DNA of 64,000 nucleotides from Alitta virens (lineage: Eukaryota > Annelida > Polychaeta > Phyllodocida > Nereididae). Of this stretch, positions 23,429 to 35,585 are shown piece by piece. The position numbers and the translations under genes were made by a program. Location of the stretch: contig OW028576.1 in NCBI GenBank assembly GCA_932294295.1, forward strand, positions 45,855,128 to 45,919,127, read 5' to 3'. The notes below the pieces were generated by a model. It did not search any database. It had not been told where the DNA came from and saw only the letters and a list, made by a program, of their open reading frames with translations. How positions within the stretch are numbered: the first letter of the stretch is position 1; each line of letters starts with the position of its first letter.

Positions 23429-24405
23429 AGTGATGCACAGTGTTATCGGGGTATATCCTCTGGTACACTGATGGTGGTGAGGGTGCTTCTGTCAGTTAAC
23501 ATGGCTTTACTTTCATACTCTGCGAACACTTCCCTCCATTCTCTTATCGCCTCATGAAGATCATCCTGCTCTTGGGAGTAGATGTGGTTGTAGGCAAATT
23601 ATTCATCCTGGATGATCAGCAATTCAATAATGGTAATGTGAAAGTGCAGACATTGTTATTTAAATCAAATGGTGTAATGCAAAATGCTACCAACCTATTG
23701 GTTGCACAGCTTCCCGCGCTAAATTCTGATTGGTTGGAGCAAGGGGACCACAAGCAGCAGTATTTCTAGTGTATTTTAATGTACAATTGATGCCTTATGA
23801 CATTTATATTTTAATGAATTTTAACTTCTTGTTTTAAGCAAGTTGCATTTATTGAATCAAATGGCAACACAAATCTTGCACTGAAAAGCAAATTGAGAGA
23901 TACCTGAAGAGGCCGACTTAGGCAGCAGTCACAGTTTGAGGTGTTCTCTGGAAATAACCTTTTTGATTTATATTACCTCTTTCAAACCTGTGTTTTCCAA
24001 AAGTGGTTCGTCTTTGTGGTAGTGATTTTCCCACAAGAAATGAATCGCATCCACACTGAGGCCGTCTACTCCCAAACTCAACCAGAACCTTAACACATCC
24101 TGGGAGAGAATGATAAAATTATTATTGATAATAGTTAGTAGGAACCGTGCTGCTAAGACTGCCCTTGGAAATTTCTGAAGTGATGACATCAATAAAATCC
24201 CAGAACATCAATTTGATGATGTTATAATTCTGGGATTTTTATTCCATTTTAATCACAGGTTTTGTGACCATTATTTGGAGCCTAGGTACCCATATTTAAA
24301 TATTATTTATAACAAAGACATGATTAATTATTAAAAGAAAAACTTTCATCTCCTCCCTGACTTTCTCATTCTTGTAACTTAGGTCTGGTTGTTCCTTGAT
24401 GTTAA

Positions 24406-24528
24406 TGGCCAATTGTGCTAAATTGCATTTTCCATGTGTTTGGATAAACACATGGTTTTTTCCTTATTAATTAGCTTTTTCCATGCGATTATCCTTCTCA
24501 TGGAAAACGCACGTGGCACATTTGGCCA
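24406..24528. mobile_element. MITE-like insertion in a GH13 exon (unit 1)
   Basis: Counterpart of 8579-8713, with the same tggcca ends, slightly shortened inside. Confidence 0.6.
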
Positions 24529-25453
24529 TGTAGGCATGGTAATAGAACTGTCGTCTTTCCTCTACCCACTCCCAGGCGGGACCACCAAAGATGCTGAGCT
24601 GAGCAAATGAGTTTAAATAAATGAGTTTAAATAAACATTAGTCATGATGTTGACAAAAAATATTGCAGTTTGATATAGCAAAATGAAATGATACTTACCC
24701 AGTTATTAGGAGGTGCTCTTGTACCATCACTCCAACATAATAATCTGCATAAGGATTGTCCTTGTCATCCTTCTTAGAAGCCTTGAACCAGCTATGAAGA
24801 TCACTGGTGTGGTTTGGGACGAAGCCATAACGTTTATGCCTGATGACAACGATTAATAATATGTAAGAAATATTTATGAAAATCTAAATTGTGCATTAAA
24901 AATTATGTAGACGAACTACCACCTAATCTTTTGTAAATTGTATTGCCTTTGTTAGTTGTCTATTTAAGTAATCACAAAAGTTGTTTCACTAAAAAAAATA
25001 CTGATAGATAAATGGAAAAGTATTGTGAAAAGGATTTATGAATGCTTGTGTTGCTTACATTCACACAGTTTATTTATCATATATGTCATTTATTTTTTTC
25101 ATTTATTTTTAATGAGGGACATCTGGTCATGTAGGGGATGAGTAGACAATAAGAAAAAGAAAGCAAAAAAAAATTAAAAAATTGATTCCAGTTGACCCCT
25201 GGTTATATATTTGAGCCTGGTTGCATAGGTGGTAATTATCCTGCAAAAAATAAGTTATCAATATTATTTCAATTCATACAGTAGTGAGTTCATATTTAAA
25301 TTGGTTGGTCATGTGACTTGTTATGTCAGATATAACAGTAACAGGAAGGACAGTAACAGGATTGACATTAAAGCATAGATCTCACATAGCCGGAAAGCGA
25401 TGGAAAATCCATGGTTGATATGTAGACCCTAAATTGACGGAATGACCACGTAA

Positions 25454-25879
25454 TTGTTACATAATAGGGGCGTTGGTATTAGTTGCCTTATGTCAACATC
25501 CGCTAATAAACTCAAACAGGAATTAAGAAGGGCAAAGGCATATGGAGTAGTTGATGTAGGAGCCGATGTTGCACCTAAAACCTTTGTCGAGAAAAAGGTC
25601 AATGCAGATGGTGCAGTGATTGACAAACAGTTCAGCGTGAGTGGGAAACACATGGAACTGGAGATAATTCTTCAGAAAGAGCTCCAGCATCAACCCAAGC
25701 TTGGTTTGCAGCAGATAAAGGGAGAAGGTCCACATACAGTCTATTTTAAGGTTTGGCATGACCATGGTGATCTGTGTGGTCACAGTCATTTTTTGAGCAC
25801 TGTTATGGTGATGTATGATGAAAATATTCACACATCTGAAAGTCAACGACTTGTTGAGAAACCTGTTGTCAATTTCTAG
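25454..25879 (+). CDS. Unidentified 141-aa protein (unit 1)
   Basis: Open frame of 141 residues, kept with the same ends in unit 2 and with one nonsense codon in unit 0. The true start may be the internal Met of MSTSANKLKQELRR (residue 13), because similarity to a folded protein seems to begin there. The N-terminal half is basic and probably helical; the C-terminal half has the motif WHDHGDLCGHSH, with three His, two Asp and a Cys that could bind metal. No signal peptide or membrane segment. Possibly one exon of a longer gene or a transposon-derived piece; I do not recognise the family. Confidence 0.45.
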   Translation: MLHNRGVGISCLMSTSANKLKQELRRAKAYGVVDVGADVAPKTFVEKKVNADGAVIDKQFSVSGKHMELEIILQKELQHQPKLGLQQIKGEGPHTVYFKVWHDHGDLCGHSHFLSTVMVMYDENIHTSESQRLVEKPVVNF

Positions 25880-27494
25880 TGTTGGAGATCAGCTTTCTTA
25901 TAGCCGTTGCCAGTGCAAATACGTCATGCAGTGGTCGCCCATTTAAAAAATGTTGCTGACTGCATTGAGCTCATGGTGGAAATAGAGGGGGAGAGATTTG
26001 ACATTGCTTGATGGACAAGACCAGCACCTGAGAGGTGGCCCAAAAATGGAGCACTTTAGAGACAAAAGCTCAATGCAGGTACATTAGTATGCTGTTCATA
26101 TGTAGATTACCCGAGCTCTCTTTGTGTGAGCCTTTGTTATTCCTTTGCTTTAAATCTATGCCTCCATGGGGCCGGCTTTAAATTAAAATTGAGAAGAATA
26201 AAATATAATAGCAAAGACAAGATGCTTTGTTTATAATGCTAACTGTAAGCAACTTGGTTTAAACATATTTTTATTCAGTTTTGCCAAATAGCGGCATCCA
26301 GCTGTGGTTGATTCATTGTCGTATGACTTAGGATGATGAATGATGACTATGTTCATAAAATTACCATTTATTGCATTTCTGTCTTAATTATTTGTTCAAT
26401 TTCATCTTTTTATGAAACAAAGTCCAGAGTACCATGATTTAGGCTCATAAATTTAGACAAAGAAATGGAGTTTTCACATCTTACAAAATAGGGTGTTACA
26501 TTACTGGAATTGCTTTTTTTACTGCCAATCTATATAATTTTTATATCCAGGGGTTCCCCTAGCATTTTCATGTTCTTCAAATTTCTCAATCTCAAATGCT
26601 GGCTGGCAGGCATCGCGCTGTCAAAAGCAGGCACATTATATGTGCTCTAATACATCAGGTGTTCAAAGTGACTTTATACAAAGTGACTTCAAACTACATT
26701 AATTACATAGCACACTGATGCCTACGCCTCTTATTACTGGCCCATCCCCTAACATGTATGTGTCTTTCCTCCGGCCTGCTTTGTGCACATCCTTTGTATT
26801 ATAGTTAGATTATATATTGATTCTTTATGTCCATTGTCATTATTTCATTTGTAATATTTCAATTCCAGGTATCAACAGAAGTTGGTAATGCTTGGAAAAG
26901 GTTAAAGGATACCCAGAAGAACCCGGCTAAATTGGAACTTTCTCAACAATTTTACAGCAAATCGTGCTGCCACAGTAACTGTTGTTCGTCCCATCAAACG
27001 GAAGCTGCCCCCGGCATGTGATCGGCAGAGCTGTTCAAAAGAGGAGGAAGTAGTTTGTGGATGATGTTCTTAGCATGATCATGTAAATGCTCTAACTAGG
27101 GTTTATTACAGTCAAGACTCAATGTCCCTTATTCAGGGTTCTCTCTAGGAGTAGCCATGTAGCATAATGCTAATCCAATAGCCATGTGGCTAATCTAATT
27201 TTGTACTTTATCATTTGTGGCTAATTTTCAGATGACCATTTACTGTAAAATCTATCCAACCGTGGCTAATCATTTTCAAATTGGGAGAGATCTCTGCTTA
27301 TTTTCTGCAAGAAACACACCTTAGGGCCTGGTGCAAAAAAATGAAGCCAAACTGTGACATGTCCCAAGCTTTATATTTTGCGGTTGTTGTGCTTCATAAA
27401 AACTCGCAACATCCTAAATAACTGTAATTTTTGTATTAATACTATTCTAAGTTAAATTTTTTCATTATTTCATTTGTATGCTCTAGGTTAATGC
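25880..27494 (+). other. Non-coding sequence with a short exon-like ORF (unit 1)
   Basis: Matches 10,792-12,354 of unit 0. It contains the exon-like frame 26,827-27,021 (VSTEVGNAWKR..CCHSNCC) after the acceptor aattccag. Nothing else is recognised. Confidence 0.35.
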
Positions 27495-27707
27495 TCAATC
27501 TAATAAAGGGCGGGGGCCTAGCTCAGAGGTAGCGCTCTGGGCTACCAACCGGTGGGTCCCGGGTTCATTTCCCGATCGAGCCTAAGTTGGATGGCTGTTT
27601 CATCCTTCATCTCATTGCCATGGTCTCTGCCTGTCCTAATTAGCCCAGCTGGTGCAGAAATACAGGACGTAAAGCCCTAATCACCCACCCACCATCAATC
27701 TAATAAA
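27495..27707 (+). repeat. Family 1 SINE with 13-bp target duplication (unit 1)
   Basis: Element at 27,508-27,694 between tcaatctaataaa at 27,495-27,507 and 27,695-27,707. It keeps the full gggcggggg start that unit 0 has lost. Confidence 0.85.
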
Positions 27708-29690
27708 AATTAACACAATTCAACAATCATTTAATATCCATTTGTACAAGCTGCAAATTCATTATATCATTGTTCTAATTGGCCTATAACACAAGCATAC
27801 CGGTGGTGTGGTCCGTTAATTAAATTTTTTGTGAAAGAGTTAGGCAGAGAATTTCAGAAAATTTACAATTAGGCATAACGCTCAGGAGACCCATTTGTAT
27901 TTTTGTTGGGCTCTCACTAACCTGTAAACATAAGGAACTGCGACAATAGTCTGGTATGCTATGAATAAATTTGTGCAAAATAATCATCCCTCCAATTCAT
28001 ACATATCAGTGTCACAGGGAAAAAGTTGGATTTAATATTTTCACAACTAGTATCACTATCTTTCAGCAAAATTTCAGCAATTTATGTACCAGATTACCTG
28101 TGTAATTTCTTCGATGATACATTAAATGAGGAAATTTTCTCATGTTTAATATGGAGAGTCTCTTGTGTACAGTGAGCAGGCAGAGCTAGGAAAAAATTCC
28201 AAATTTTCTTTTAGTTTAGACAACTACACTAAATATACATTAGAAAATGTTAGTTTGAAATATTGAATTATTAGCACGAATTATGGAAATTCATCAATAA
28301 TATGGTATTTAACCGAATTCAAACTGTCTCACTAAAAATGGTAAAAAATGCCATTTTTCTGTTCATTTGGTTATAGAATGAAAATCGGTAAACTGATTTG
28401 CCTCACATTTTCAGAGTGGATATCAAAGGCTTCATTATTTTTGCACTAGACCTTAAATATCTCTGACAAAGCTGGTCAAAGCCTGATTCATCGGTTAAGA
28501 AAAATCAATGATGAACCTTTGTAAAATTTTGCTCATGTTTTTACTGTCCAGTGTTTTTTCCAGCAAAAAGCAGATCAATTTGTTAATGTATTAGTGTAAT
28601 TATAGGTGTTTAGTTTAGAATAATCCAGGCCTGAGTCAAAACCTCAAATATAATATGAGCTTGTGTGGCTAGTCATACTTGTGGAATGTTTGACTTACCA
28701 ATTTTCACTGCTGTTATGGTGTATATACTTTATGATGGTTTAATGTTCCATTTAATGTCAGTGTTTTTTCGTATTATAATGATGCTGTTGTAATTTTTTT
28801 TTAATTATAAGAGCCTTCAAAGGTGATGTGTAACTAGTGGACTGAAAGGTCTTTGAAAGTGAAACTCATACCACATCCTTCCATGATAACTATTCAGAGG
28901 GTATTCATATATTAATTTATTTTATTTCATTTTACATATACATATTTATATATCACATCCTTGCCTTGCATGGTAACTATTCAGATGGTATTCATATATT
29001 TATTAATTTTATTTCATTGTACATATACATATTTATGTTCTTGGTTGTAACCAATCTGCCATGCTGTCAAATAGGTTGATAAAATTTTCCTATGCATCAA
29101 TCTGCTTTTTTTATTATTCTTAGATTTTTTTTTTTCTCGTAGTAGAAAACTGATTACATTATAAGTATGATAAATGTAAGTGGACATGTAAAGTAGGCAT
29201 GTGCATGTTTGAGCACAACTTTCATGACGCTGCCACGTTATTCAAGAAATAAATTAAATACTTTATTGCATGGTTCCAGAAAACTGGCCAGGTTGTTGCA
29301 ATGGGAAGTTTTTGGGGAATACCTTTGGGCCCTTTCCAGTGAATATAGGAGTCTAAGCCAAACTGTGAGCCTGCTGACTGAGATTTACATTTGAAAAAAT
29401 AATGTTGTTCGAAAGTTTCATGACAACATTTTTGAAAACCATTAGAAGGAATGATCAGATTGGCTTGCCATTTAATACTGGAATAGTCCTAATCTAGTAC
29501 AACTACCATTGCTAAACATGGGCTCATTTAGGAAAGTGGTCTAGGTGGTACAGGGCTCCACAGTTGTGATATTTTACCACTTGTAAATCTGCCTCAAATT
29601 AAGATACTGGAATCTAAACGACACATTCTGAAAGTTCTATACTTCCTCTTTCTAATGAGCTATAGCATGACACTGTATGTCATTCCATTT
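27708..29690. other. Non-coding; unit 1/unit 2 junction near 28,250
   Basis: Left of about 28,250 the sequence resembles unit 2's end (63.1-63.46 kb). Right of it the sequence is nearly identical to 13,130 onwards. About 100 bp at 28,150-28,245 occur in neither counterpart and may mark the crossover. No gene seen. Confidence 0.5.
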
Positions 29691-30530
29691 AGAAAAGTCA
29701 GAATGTTAGGTTAAAGATCTTAGGTCACAGAGTGTCATAAAAGTGCGATTTCAGACGTTTTGCACTCAGATCCGATGGAAGATACAAAAATCTAAAAAAT
29801 ATGTTCTGAAAGCTTATTCCATTGTTTTTCCATTGGTGTATAGCTTGGTAGACTGAAGTAAAAAGAATTGAGGGGTTTTATGTGACTTAGCCACTTAATG
29901 TCATATTGCATTAACTAAAATTTTTAAAATTCAATAACTCAACAATGACTGTTTGGATCTGTCTAAAAATAATTACAGGGATTAACACAAGTAAACTAGA
30001 CAGGTTTGAATTTTTCCTGATTTTTAGGTCAGAGGGTCAAGGTCACAGAGTGTTTTACATGTGGAATATCAGGCATTTTGAACTTGGGTCCTATACTCGA
30101 GTCGTATCCATGGTGCAGAGATCACAAATGTATATTCTGAAATTCAATCTCTGGTCTTTCAATTGGTGTGTAACTTTACAGGGTAATAGAATAATTTGTA
30201 AATTTTTATTTGACTTAACCATTTCTTGACATGTGACATTAACTAAAAAAATTTTGCTATTCAATATTTTTTTTAAGTATTGGTTGGATTGGCTTACAAA
30301 AATACACAAAAGTGTGTATGATTGAGTCATACAAGTCTGAATTATTTTTGACTTTTAGCTCAAAATGTCAAGGTCACAGAGTGTCCTAAATTTACAATAT
30401 TCAGGGATTTTGAACTCAGGTTCTAGGCAACGTACTGAGATCTTAAGAATTAATATACACTGGGAGCTCGTTTTACAGTCTTTCTAATACTGTATAGCCT
30501 TGGAAGGTTAAACTATTATTTCTCAGGTTT
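29690..30530 (+). repeat. Diverged tandem repeats (~310-320 bp), three copies (unit 2)
   Basis: Second copy of the array described at 14,540-15,380, with only a handful of substitutions. Confidence 0.6.
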
Positions 30531-30545
30531 AGCAGTACTTAACCG

Positions 30546-30583
30546 ATTCATTCATTCATTCATTCATTCATTCATTCATTCAT
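30546..30583. repeat. (ATTC)n microsatellite (unit 2)
   Basis: Counterpart of 15,396-15,433, equal in length. Confidence 0.9.
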
Positions 30584-30915
30584 AATGCAGTCAGCCATGG
30601 CATAACACTGCAGTCTGTGTTTGCCAATGTACTAAAGGAAAAATTTCAGTCACTTCATACATGATAACATATTGTATGTGAGTTAAGTCCATTATGTATT
30701 CATAATTTCATAAGGTGTTCAGAAAGTGTAGGCTGATCTTCTTAGTAATGCTTGTCCGTAGGTCCTTTGATAGGTTTATCAAAAGGAAATCAATTAGATG
30801 GACGTATGCCCATGAAAAGATAAATGCGGAAAGAAAAAAAACCAACTTATAAACCACACAAAAAGTTTATTATTTGTCACGTAAGGACAAATGCCACAGT
30901 CTAGTAATGTTTATT

Positions 30916-30921
30916 GTTGAC
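30916..30921. other. Left target-site duplication of the Polinton
   Basis: gttgac, repeated at 50,996-51,001 on the right; present once at the empty site in unit 1. Confidence 0.95.
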
Positions 30922-30965
30922 AGTAGTAATCATGCTACTCTGGCTCCGATTTAAAAATAGCCGCA
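30922..30965 (+). repeat. Polinton left terminal inverted repeat
   Basis: 44 bp identical to the reverse complement of 50,952-50,995. Weak similarity (tttata.ctg) continues for about 20 bp more. Confidence 0.95.
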
Positions 30966-31396
30966 AAGATATATTTATAGCTGTAAAGGTCATGTTCGTA
31001 CAAGGTCATAACAGGGGGTTATTGATGACAATGGTAGAGAGGTCAACAACGGCGCGAGGAATGACCCTGCTGATAATCTGCAGGGATATAACCTATCTAT
31101 GCCCTTGAAACAATAGCGTACCCTCAAATATCAAACATTCTTATAATAGTATCTAAAGTTCAAAGGATGCGTATTCACTACCATCACGATTCTGCCAGTA
31201 AGACTGTTCCTGCTTCATATTACTAATGCTGCTAAGCAGAGTTTTGTCTGAATTGTTGTTGTATCGCGCTCTAATGAGTATGAGGATTAACCACCGGTAA
31301 AATGGAACAAATAACAGACAAGAGACAGAAACTAAACGATGATGAACAGACACAGATTTACTGTCTGACAACTGCACAATAAAAAAGAAAACGTCA
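30966..31396 (+). other. Subterminal region upstream of the polymerase gene
   Basis: Non-coding; presumably holds the rightward promoter. A short open frame (30,914-31,108) crosses the element boundary and is not a gene. Confidence 0.4.
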
Positions 31397-34300
31397 ATGG
31401 TATTTATACCTAGTATAGAAAATGAATATTTGTGTGCAGCAAGAGCAATTGTTACATGCGTCGCCAAGCTACACAAAACCCCCGCAACACAATTCAAGAA
31501 ACTTATTGCAAAGGATAAAGTGAACAGTAAAACACCACACTCTCAAAGAAGCCGTGCTATTAACCTGCAGAAAGATGCCGATGTATCAATGGAAGGACCG
31601 GTAGCCATAGGAGAACTCAGGAAATTTGAAGATTTCCTAAATGTACAAATTATTGTAGTTTCAGGAGACACGGACAACCAGGTTATCTACACAGGCATGC
31701 AAAGAAGGAAAAAGAAAATTTATTTGTATTTTAAAGACGAGCATTTTCACAGCATTATCAATATTCAAGGGTTTTTTGTGAACAAAAAATTTTGTGACCA
31801 ATGCTACAAAGTGTATGGTAAAAATTTTAGACATAGCTGTGAGTATGTGTGCAGAACATGCTCTTCGCATGAATGCCTTTTCCAAGATGATTCAATTATG
31901 TGCGACGATTGCAACATGATTTGTAGAAACACCGCATGCTACATTAGACACAAACAGACAAGAGAGTATACTGTCGGTTCTCTAAGAGGTCAAGAAATGC
32001 CATCGCTGTGTGAAAAAATGTACAGATGCAAACAGTGCAACAAAATTTTTGACAGACATAAACGTGACATTAGCAGTCACAAATGTGGTGAATATTATTG
32101 CACATGTTGCAACACATATGTTACAGATGAACATTTGTGCTATTTTAAAATTAAACCTCTAAAAGTGACATCTGGGAGGTTTTTATATTATGACTTCGAG
32201 ACATGTCAAGACAGCCTTATAACATGCGACCATGGTTACAAAAACAAACCAAGACAAAACTGCCAGTCATGCACACCTGTACAACACTGCTCACAGTGTA
32301 GAAGATGTATCAATTGCAAGAAGTCATACTGCGGGCTAGAGCAACACGTGCCGAATTATCTTGTATGTCAAACAACCTGCGACAAATGCAAAAATAATGC
32401 TTTCACGACAGATGCAAAATGTGACAATTGTGGCGACAGGTGCAGCAAATGTTCAACACGTACAAAAGGTTCTTTTTGCAATGAACCGTGTAAGAACAAT
32501 GTATGTGGCAGAAGAGAGATTGTGTTTAAAGGTCCAGAAACAACAGATCAGTTTTGTAAGTGGCTAATAACACCTCAACATAAAGATATGACAGCCATTG
32601 CCCATAATGCAAAAGCCTTCGACGCACACTTCATACTTGCACACTGCGTTGCAAATTCAGTCTTTCCAAACGTGATTTATTCAGGCAGTAAAATCATGAC
32701 AATGGAATTAGGGGAGGGCGTGAATATTCGTTTTATTGACAGCTTAAATTTTCTTCCTATGGCGTTGAAAAAACTACCAACAGCTTTGGGTTTGTCAAGT
32801 CAGCTGACCAAAGGAGAATTTCCGTATTTGTTGAACACCATGGGAAATTTTCACTATGTTGGAAAATTTCCTGATGCATACTATTTCGGTATTCAGCATA
32901 TGTCATCAAAGGATAGAGAAGTCTTCTTAAAATGGCATAGCCAGCAAACAGACAAAACGTTTGACATGCAGAAAGAGCTGTTGACATACACAAGGGCAGA
33001 TGTGTCCATTTTAAGGGAGGCATGCACAAAGTTTAGGGATATGATTAATGAAACAACAACAATAACTAATTCAAAAGTTACAGGCGTAGACCCTTTTGCA
33101 CATGCAACAATAGCATCCTGCGCCATGCAGGTTATCAGACAACTTATGTTATATGAAGAACACGATGTCACTCTGACAGACGGGAGAGAGGGTAGGGCTG
33201 TTTTAAAACGAGGAGAGTGGAAATTTAATGGCAAAGTGATTGAGGAAAGTATGATTGCGAAATCAACTTTTATTAAATCACCTATTCCTCAAATACCTGT
33301 CAGAGGATACGGTAAACATCCAAATGACAGTGAAAAGGCTGTTGTATGGTTGGAGTGGTTGTCAAAGGTCTCTAATAGACACATCCAACATTCAAGAAAT
33401 GGGGGAGAATTCAGGGTACCAGGAACAAGGTACCATACAGATGGGGTCCATTTTGAGTCTAAAAGCTGCTATGAGTTTTTAGGTTGCAGATACCATGGTC
33501 ATCACTGCATCGCTAATAGAGACGTAAGAGACCCTCGCACTAGACAGACATTAGCAGCATTGTTTAACAAGACACAAAGCAGAATTCGTGAAATTGAGCA
33601 AAAAGGTTACACAGTTGTGTCAATATGGGAATGCGAGTTTGACAGACTGTTAAAAGGAAACAAGGAGTTGGCAGAATTTTCTAAGAATTGTGACAAAGTT
33701 AGACCTTTGAAAATTCGTGATTCTTTCTTTGGTGGAAGAGTGAGCCCCACAAAGATGTTTTACGAATGTCAGGATGATGAAAGGGTGAGATATATGGACG
33801 TGACATCTCTCTATCCATTTGTTACGCTTTCTGGAGAGTACCCTACGTCACACCCTGAAATAATAGCTGATCCTGACAAAATAGATCACACCTTGCAATC
33901 CTATTACGGAGTGGCTAAGGTGAAAATCCTGCCACCGAGAGGTCTTTATATACCTGTGCTTCCGGTTAGATGTAATGGTAGGTTGAAGTTTCCCCTATGT
34001 CAAACGTGCTCTGTGAAAGAAACAGAAAAGAAGTGTCAATGTTCTGATGTTGAGAGGGCTATTATAGGGGTCTGGACAACTCCTGAGATTCTTGAAGCTG
34101 TCAGGCAGGGATACAAAATCGTACATGTATACGAGGTTTACAATTATAAAGAAACAACTGCAACAAACAACCACGGTGGCATATTTGAAGAATATGTCAA
34201 AATGTTCCTGCAGCAGAAACAACAGGCCTCAGGTTATCCAAATTGGGTTAACACAGAGCAGGACAAAGATGCATTTATTAAGTTCTACAGAGAGCATCAA

Positions 34301-35059
34301 GGTATTGAACTGGACAGGGAGAAAATTCAGCACAACCCATCATTGAGGCTGGTGTGCAAGCTTTTTTGCAACAGTGCATGGGGCAAGTTTGTGCAACGAC
34401 CTAACTTGAGTAAATGCCATTACATCAAAACACCTCAAGAGTATTCCACAATTCGCAACGATCCAACCAAAACAATTACGAATTTTAACATTATCACTGA
34501 TGACTGTATAGTTGTGGAATTCAAAAATGCAGAATCCTATGAAGAAGAGGCCACTTTTACTAATGAAATTGTTGGCACGTTCACAACGTCCCTTGCTAGA
34601 CTGCATCTGTTAAAAATCCTACAAACAACGGGTAGAAAAACAATTTACTTTGACACAGATTCAGTGGTGTATGCTGAAAAAAAGGGTGCGCAGTTATTGC
34701 AAACAGGGGATTTATTAGGAGAACTGACAGATGAACTACCCGAGGGGGAACACATTCAAACGTTTATGTCATCCGGTCCTAAAAGCTATTGCTATAAGCT
34801 TACTGATGGCACGCTTGTTACAAAAATCAAAGGGTTGTCTTTGAATCACACCAACAGTCAAGTTATAGATTTTGAAACCATGAAGCAGATTGTTTTTGGT
34901 GTTAGACACCATGTTAAACTTCCTACATCGACACAGATCTACAGAACAAAGCATACAGGAATTGTGTACAACAGGCCATATTCGAAAACGTTCAAAAAAG
35001 TTTTCAATAAAAGAGTAATAATTCAAGACAGCTTTGACACACTCCCTTACGGTTATTAA
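31397..35059 (+). CDS. polB: Protein-primed family B DNA polymerase
   Basis: 1,220 residues, intronless, copying the element from a protein primer. Exonuclease motifs: DFET at 266-269 (Exo I), N404..F408-D409 (Exo II), Y531..D535 (Exo III). Polymerase motifs: DVTSLYP at 801-807 (A), K988..NSAWGKF ending 998 (B), DTDS at 1086-1089 (C), and a KIKG motif further on. Every catalytic residue is in place. Two Cys-rich regions stand out: about 137-250, with many CxxC pairs before Exo I, and about 275-375 between Exo I and Exo II, with over 20 Cys; both probably bind zinc. The N-terminal ~130 residues are not recognised. The start is the first Met of the frame, 432 bp inside the terminal repeat. The length is typical of Polinton polymerases, and no break is seen. 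Confidence 0.96.
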   Translation: MVFIPSIENEYLCAARAIVTCVAKLHKTPATQFKKLIAKDKVNSKTPHSQRSRAINLQKDADVSMEGPVAIGELRKFEDFLNVQIIVVSGDTDNQVIYTGMQRRKKKIYLYFKDEHFHSIINIQGFFVNKKFCDQCYKVYGKNFRHSCEYVCRTCSSHECLFQDDSIMCDDCNMICRNTACYIRHKQTREYTVGSLRGQEMPSLCEKMYRCKQCNKIFDRHKRDISSHKCGEYYCTCCNTYVTDEHLCYFKIKPLKVTSGRFLYYDFETCQDSLITCDHGYKNKPRQNCQSCTPVQHCSQCRRCINCKKSYCGLEQHVPNYLVCQTTCDKCKNNAFTTDAKCDNCGDRCSKCSTRTKGSFCNEPCKNNVCGRREIVFKGPETTDQFCKWLITPQHKDMTAIAHNAKAFDAHFILAHCVANSVFPNVIYSGSKIMTMELGEGVNIRFIDSLNFLPMALKKLPTALGLSSQLTKGEFPYLLNTMGNFHYVGKFPDAYYFGIQHMSSKDREVFLKWHSQQTDKTFDMQKELLTYTRADVSILREACTKFRDMINETTTITNSKVTGVDPFAHATIASCAMQVIRQLMLYEEHDVTLTDGREGRAVLKRGEWKFNGKVIEESMIAKSTFIKSPIPQIPVRGYGKHPNDSEKAVVWLEWLSKVSNRHIQHSRNGGEFRVPGTRYHTDGVHFESKSCYEFLGCRYHGHHCIANRDVRDPRTRQTLAALFNKTQSRIREIEQKGYTVVSIWECEFDRLLKGNKELAEFSKNCDKVRPLKIRDSFFGGRVSPTKMFYECQDDERVRYMDVTSLYPFVTLSGEYPTSHPEIIADPDKIDHTLQSYYGVAKVKILPPRGLYIPVLPVRCNGRLKFPLCQTCSVKETEKKCQCSDVERAIIGVWTTPEILEAVRQGYKIVHVYEVYNYKETTATNNHGGIFEEYVKMFLQQKQQASGYPNWVNTEQDKDAFIKFYREHQGIELDREKIQHNPSLRLVCKLFCNSAWGKFVQRPNLSKCHYIKTPQEYSTIRNDPTKTITNFNIITDDCIVVEFKNAESYEEEATFTNEIVGTFTTSLARLHLLKILQTTGRKTIYFDTDSVVYAEKKGAQLLQTGDLLGELTDELPEGEHIQTFMSSGPKSYCYKLTDGTLVTKIKGLSLNHTNSQVIDFETMKQIVFGVRHHVKLPTSTQIYRTKHTGIVYNRPYSKTFKKVFNKRVIIQDSFDTLPYGY

Positions 35060-35585
35060 AGTGTATAACAAATGAATGATAATAAATATAATGCACGAGC
35101 GTATTTATCCTTCAAAGGAATGATTTACAGGTTATTGACAAAATATAAATACTGAAAAAATGTGTGGGTGATAAATGTATATATGGATTATTTCTAGTCC
35201 TGGCGGTTAATAAATGTATGCCAGATGACAGTTTTATGAAAGCATTATAAATGTGAAAGCAGAGCGCATGAGCATGTAAAATGTTACATGGATGTTGTAT
35301 GAACACTTTGAAGATGTCTAATAAAGGATGTATTGTCATATCAATTCTATATACTATGACAGAATACGTCTAAGTACACATAACATGTCAATATAATGAT
35401 AAGCATTGTCCTCTGATGTGACAAACAATATATTAATGATGCATTGTATGTACATTCAATAATAAATATGCTGTCAAAATCACACAATCTGAACTATATA
35501 CCTTTGTTTCACGCTTGTTGTTTGCATCCTCATAGATAATGTTGCATGGACAAATCGTGGCCTAAAATATGCTGCATGGCAGTTC
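35060..35585. other. Spacer after polB
   Basis: AT-rich; several aataaa-like hexamers (for example near 35,087 and 35,458) could end the polymerase transcript. No gene seen. Confidence 0.4.

Larger units (their letters stand above)
21187..24839 (-). pseudogene. GH13 maltase/rBAT-like gene, 5'-deleted and decayed (unit 1)
   Basis: Same exon order as the unit 0 copy from the GYVPNHT-type exon (starts 24,839) to the C-terminal beta domain (stop 21,187). The exons that carry the signal peptide, IYPRSF and GVDAIWL are gone: a deletion joins sequence matching about 9,537 and 10,202 of unit 0 near 25,288. Retained blocks: FWLSLGVDGLSVDAIHFL, where Ser replaces the Arg of the usual GFRxD region, near 24,070; RFMVMETLDLN near 22,975; LGNHDRSR near 22,655. 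Shared breaks with unit 0 are the frameshift after YYV, the TAA after ITPDCGS and the stem-loop insertion. An extra 1-nt loss lies in the GYVP region. Unlike unit 0, TSYQGEG is open. Confidence 0.8.

Noticed and set aside
34769..35071. 100-aa leftward ORF at the end of polB
   Set aside because: Shadow of the polymerase frame, whose motifs are certain.
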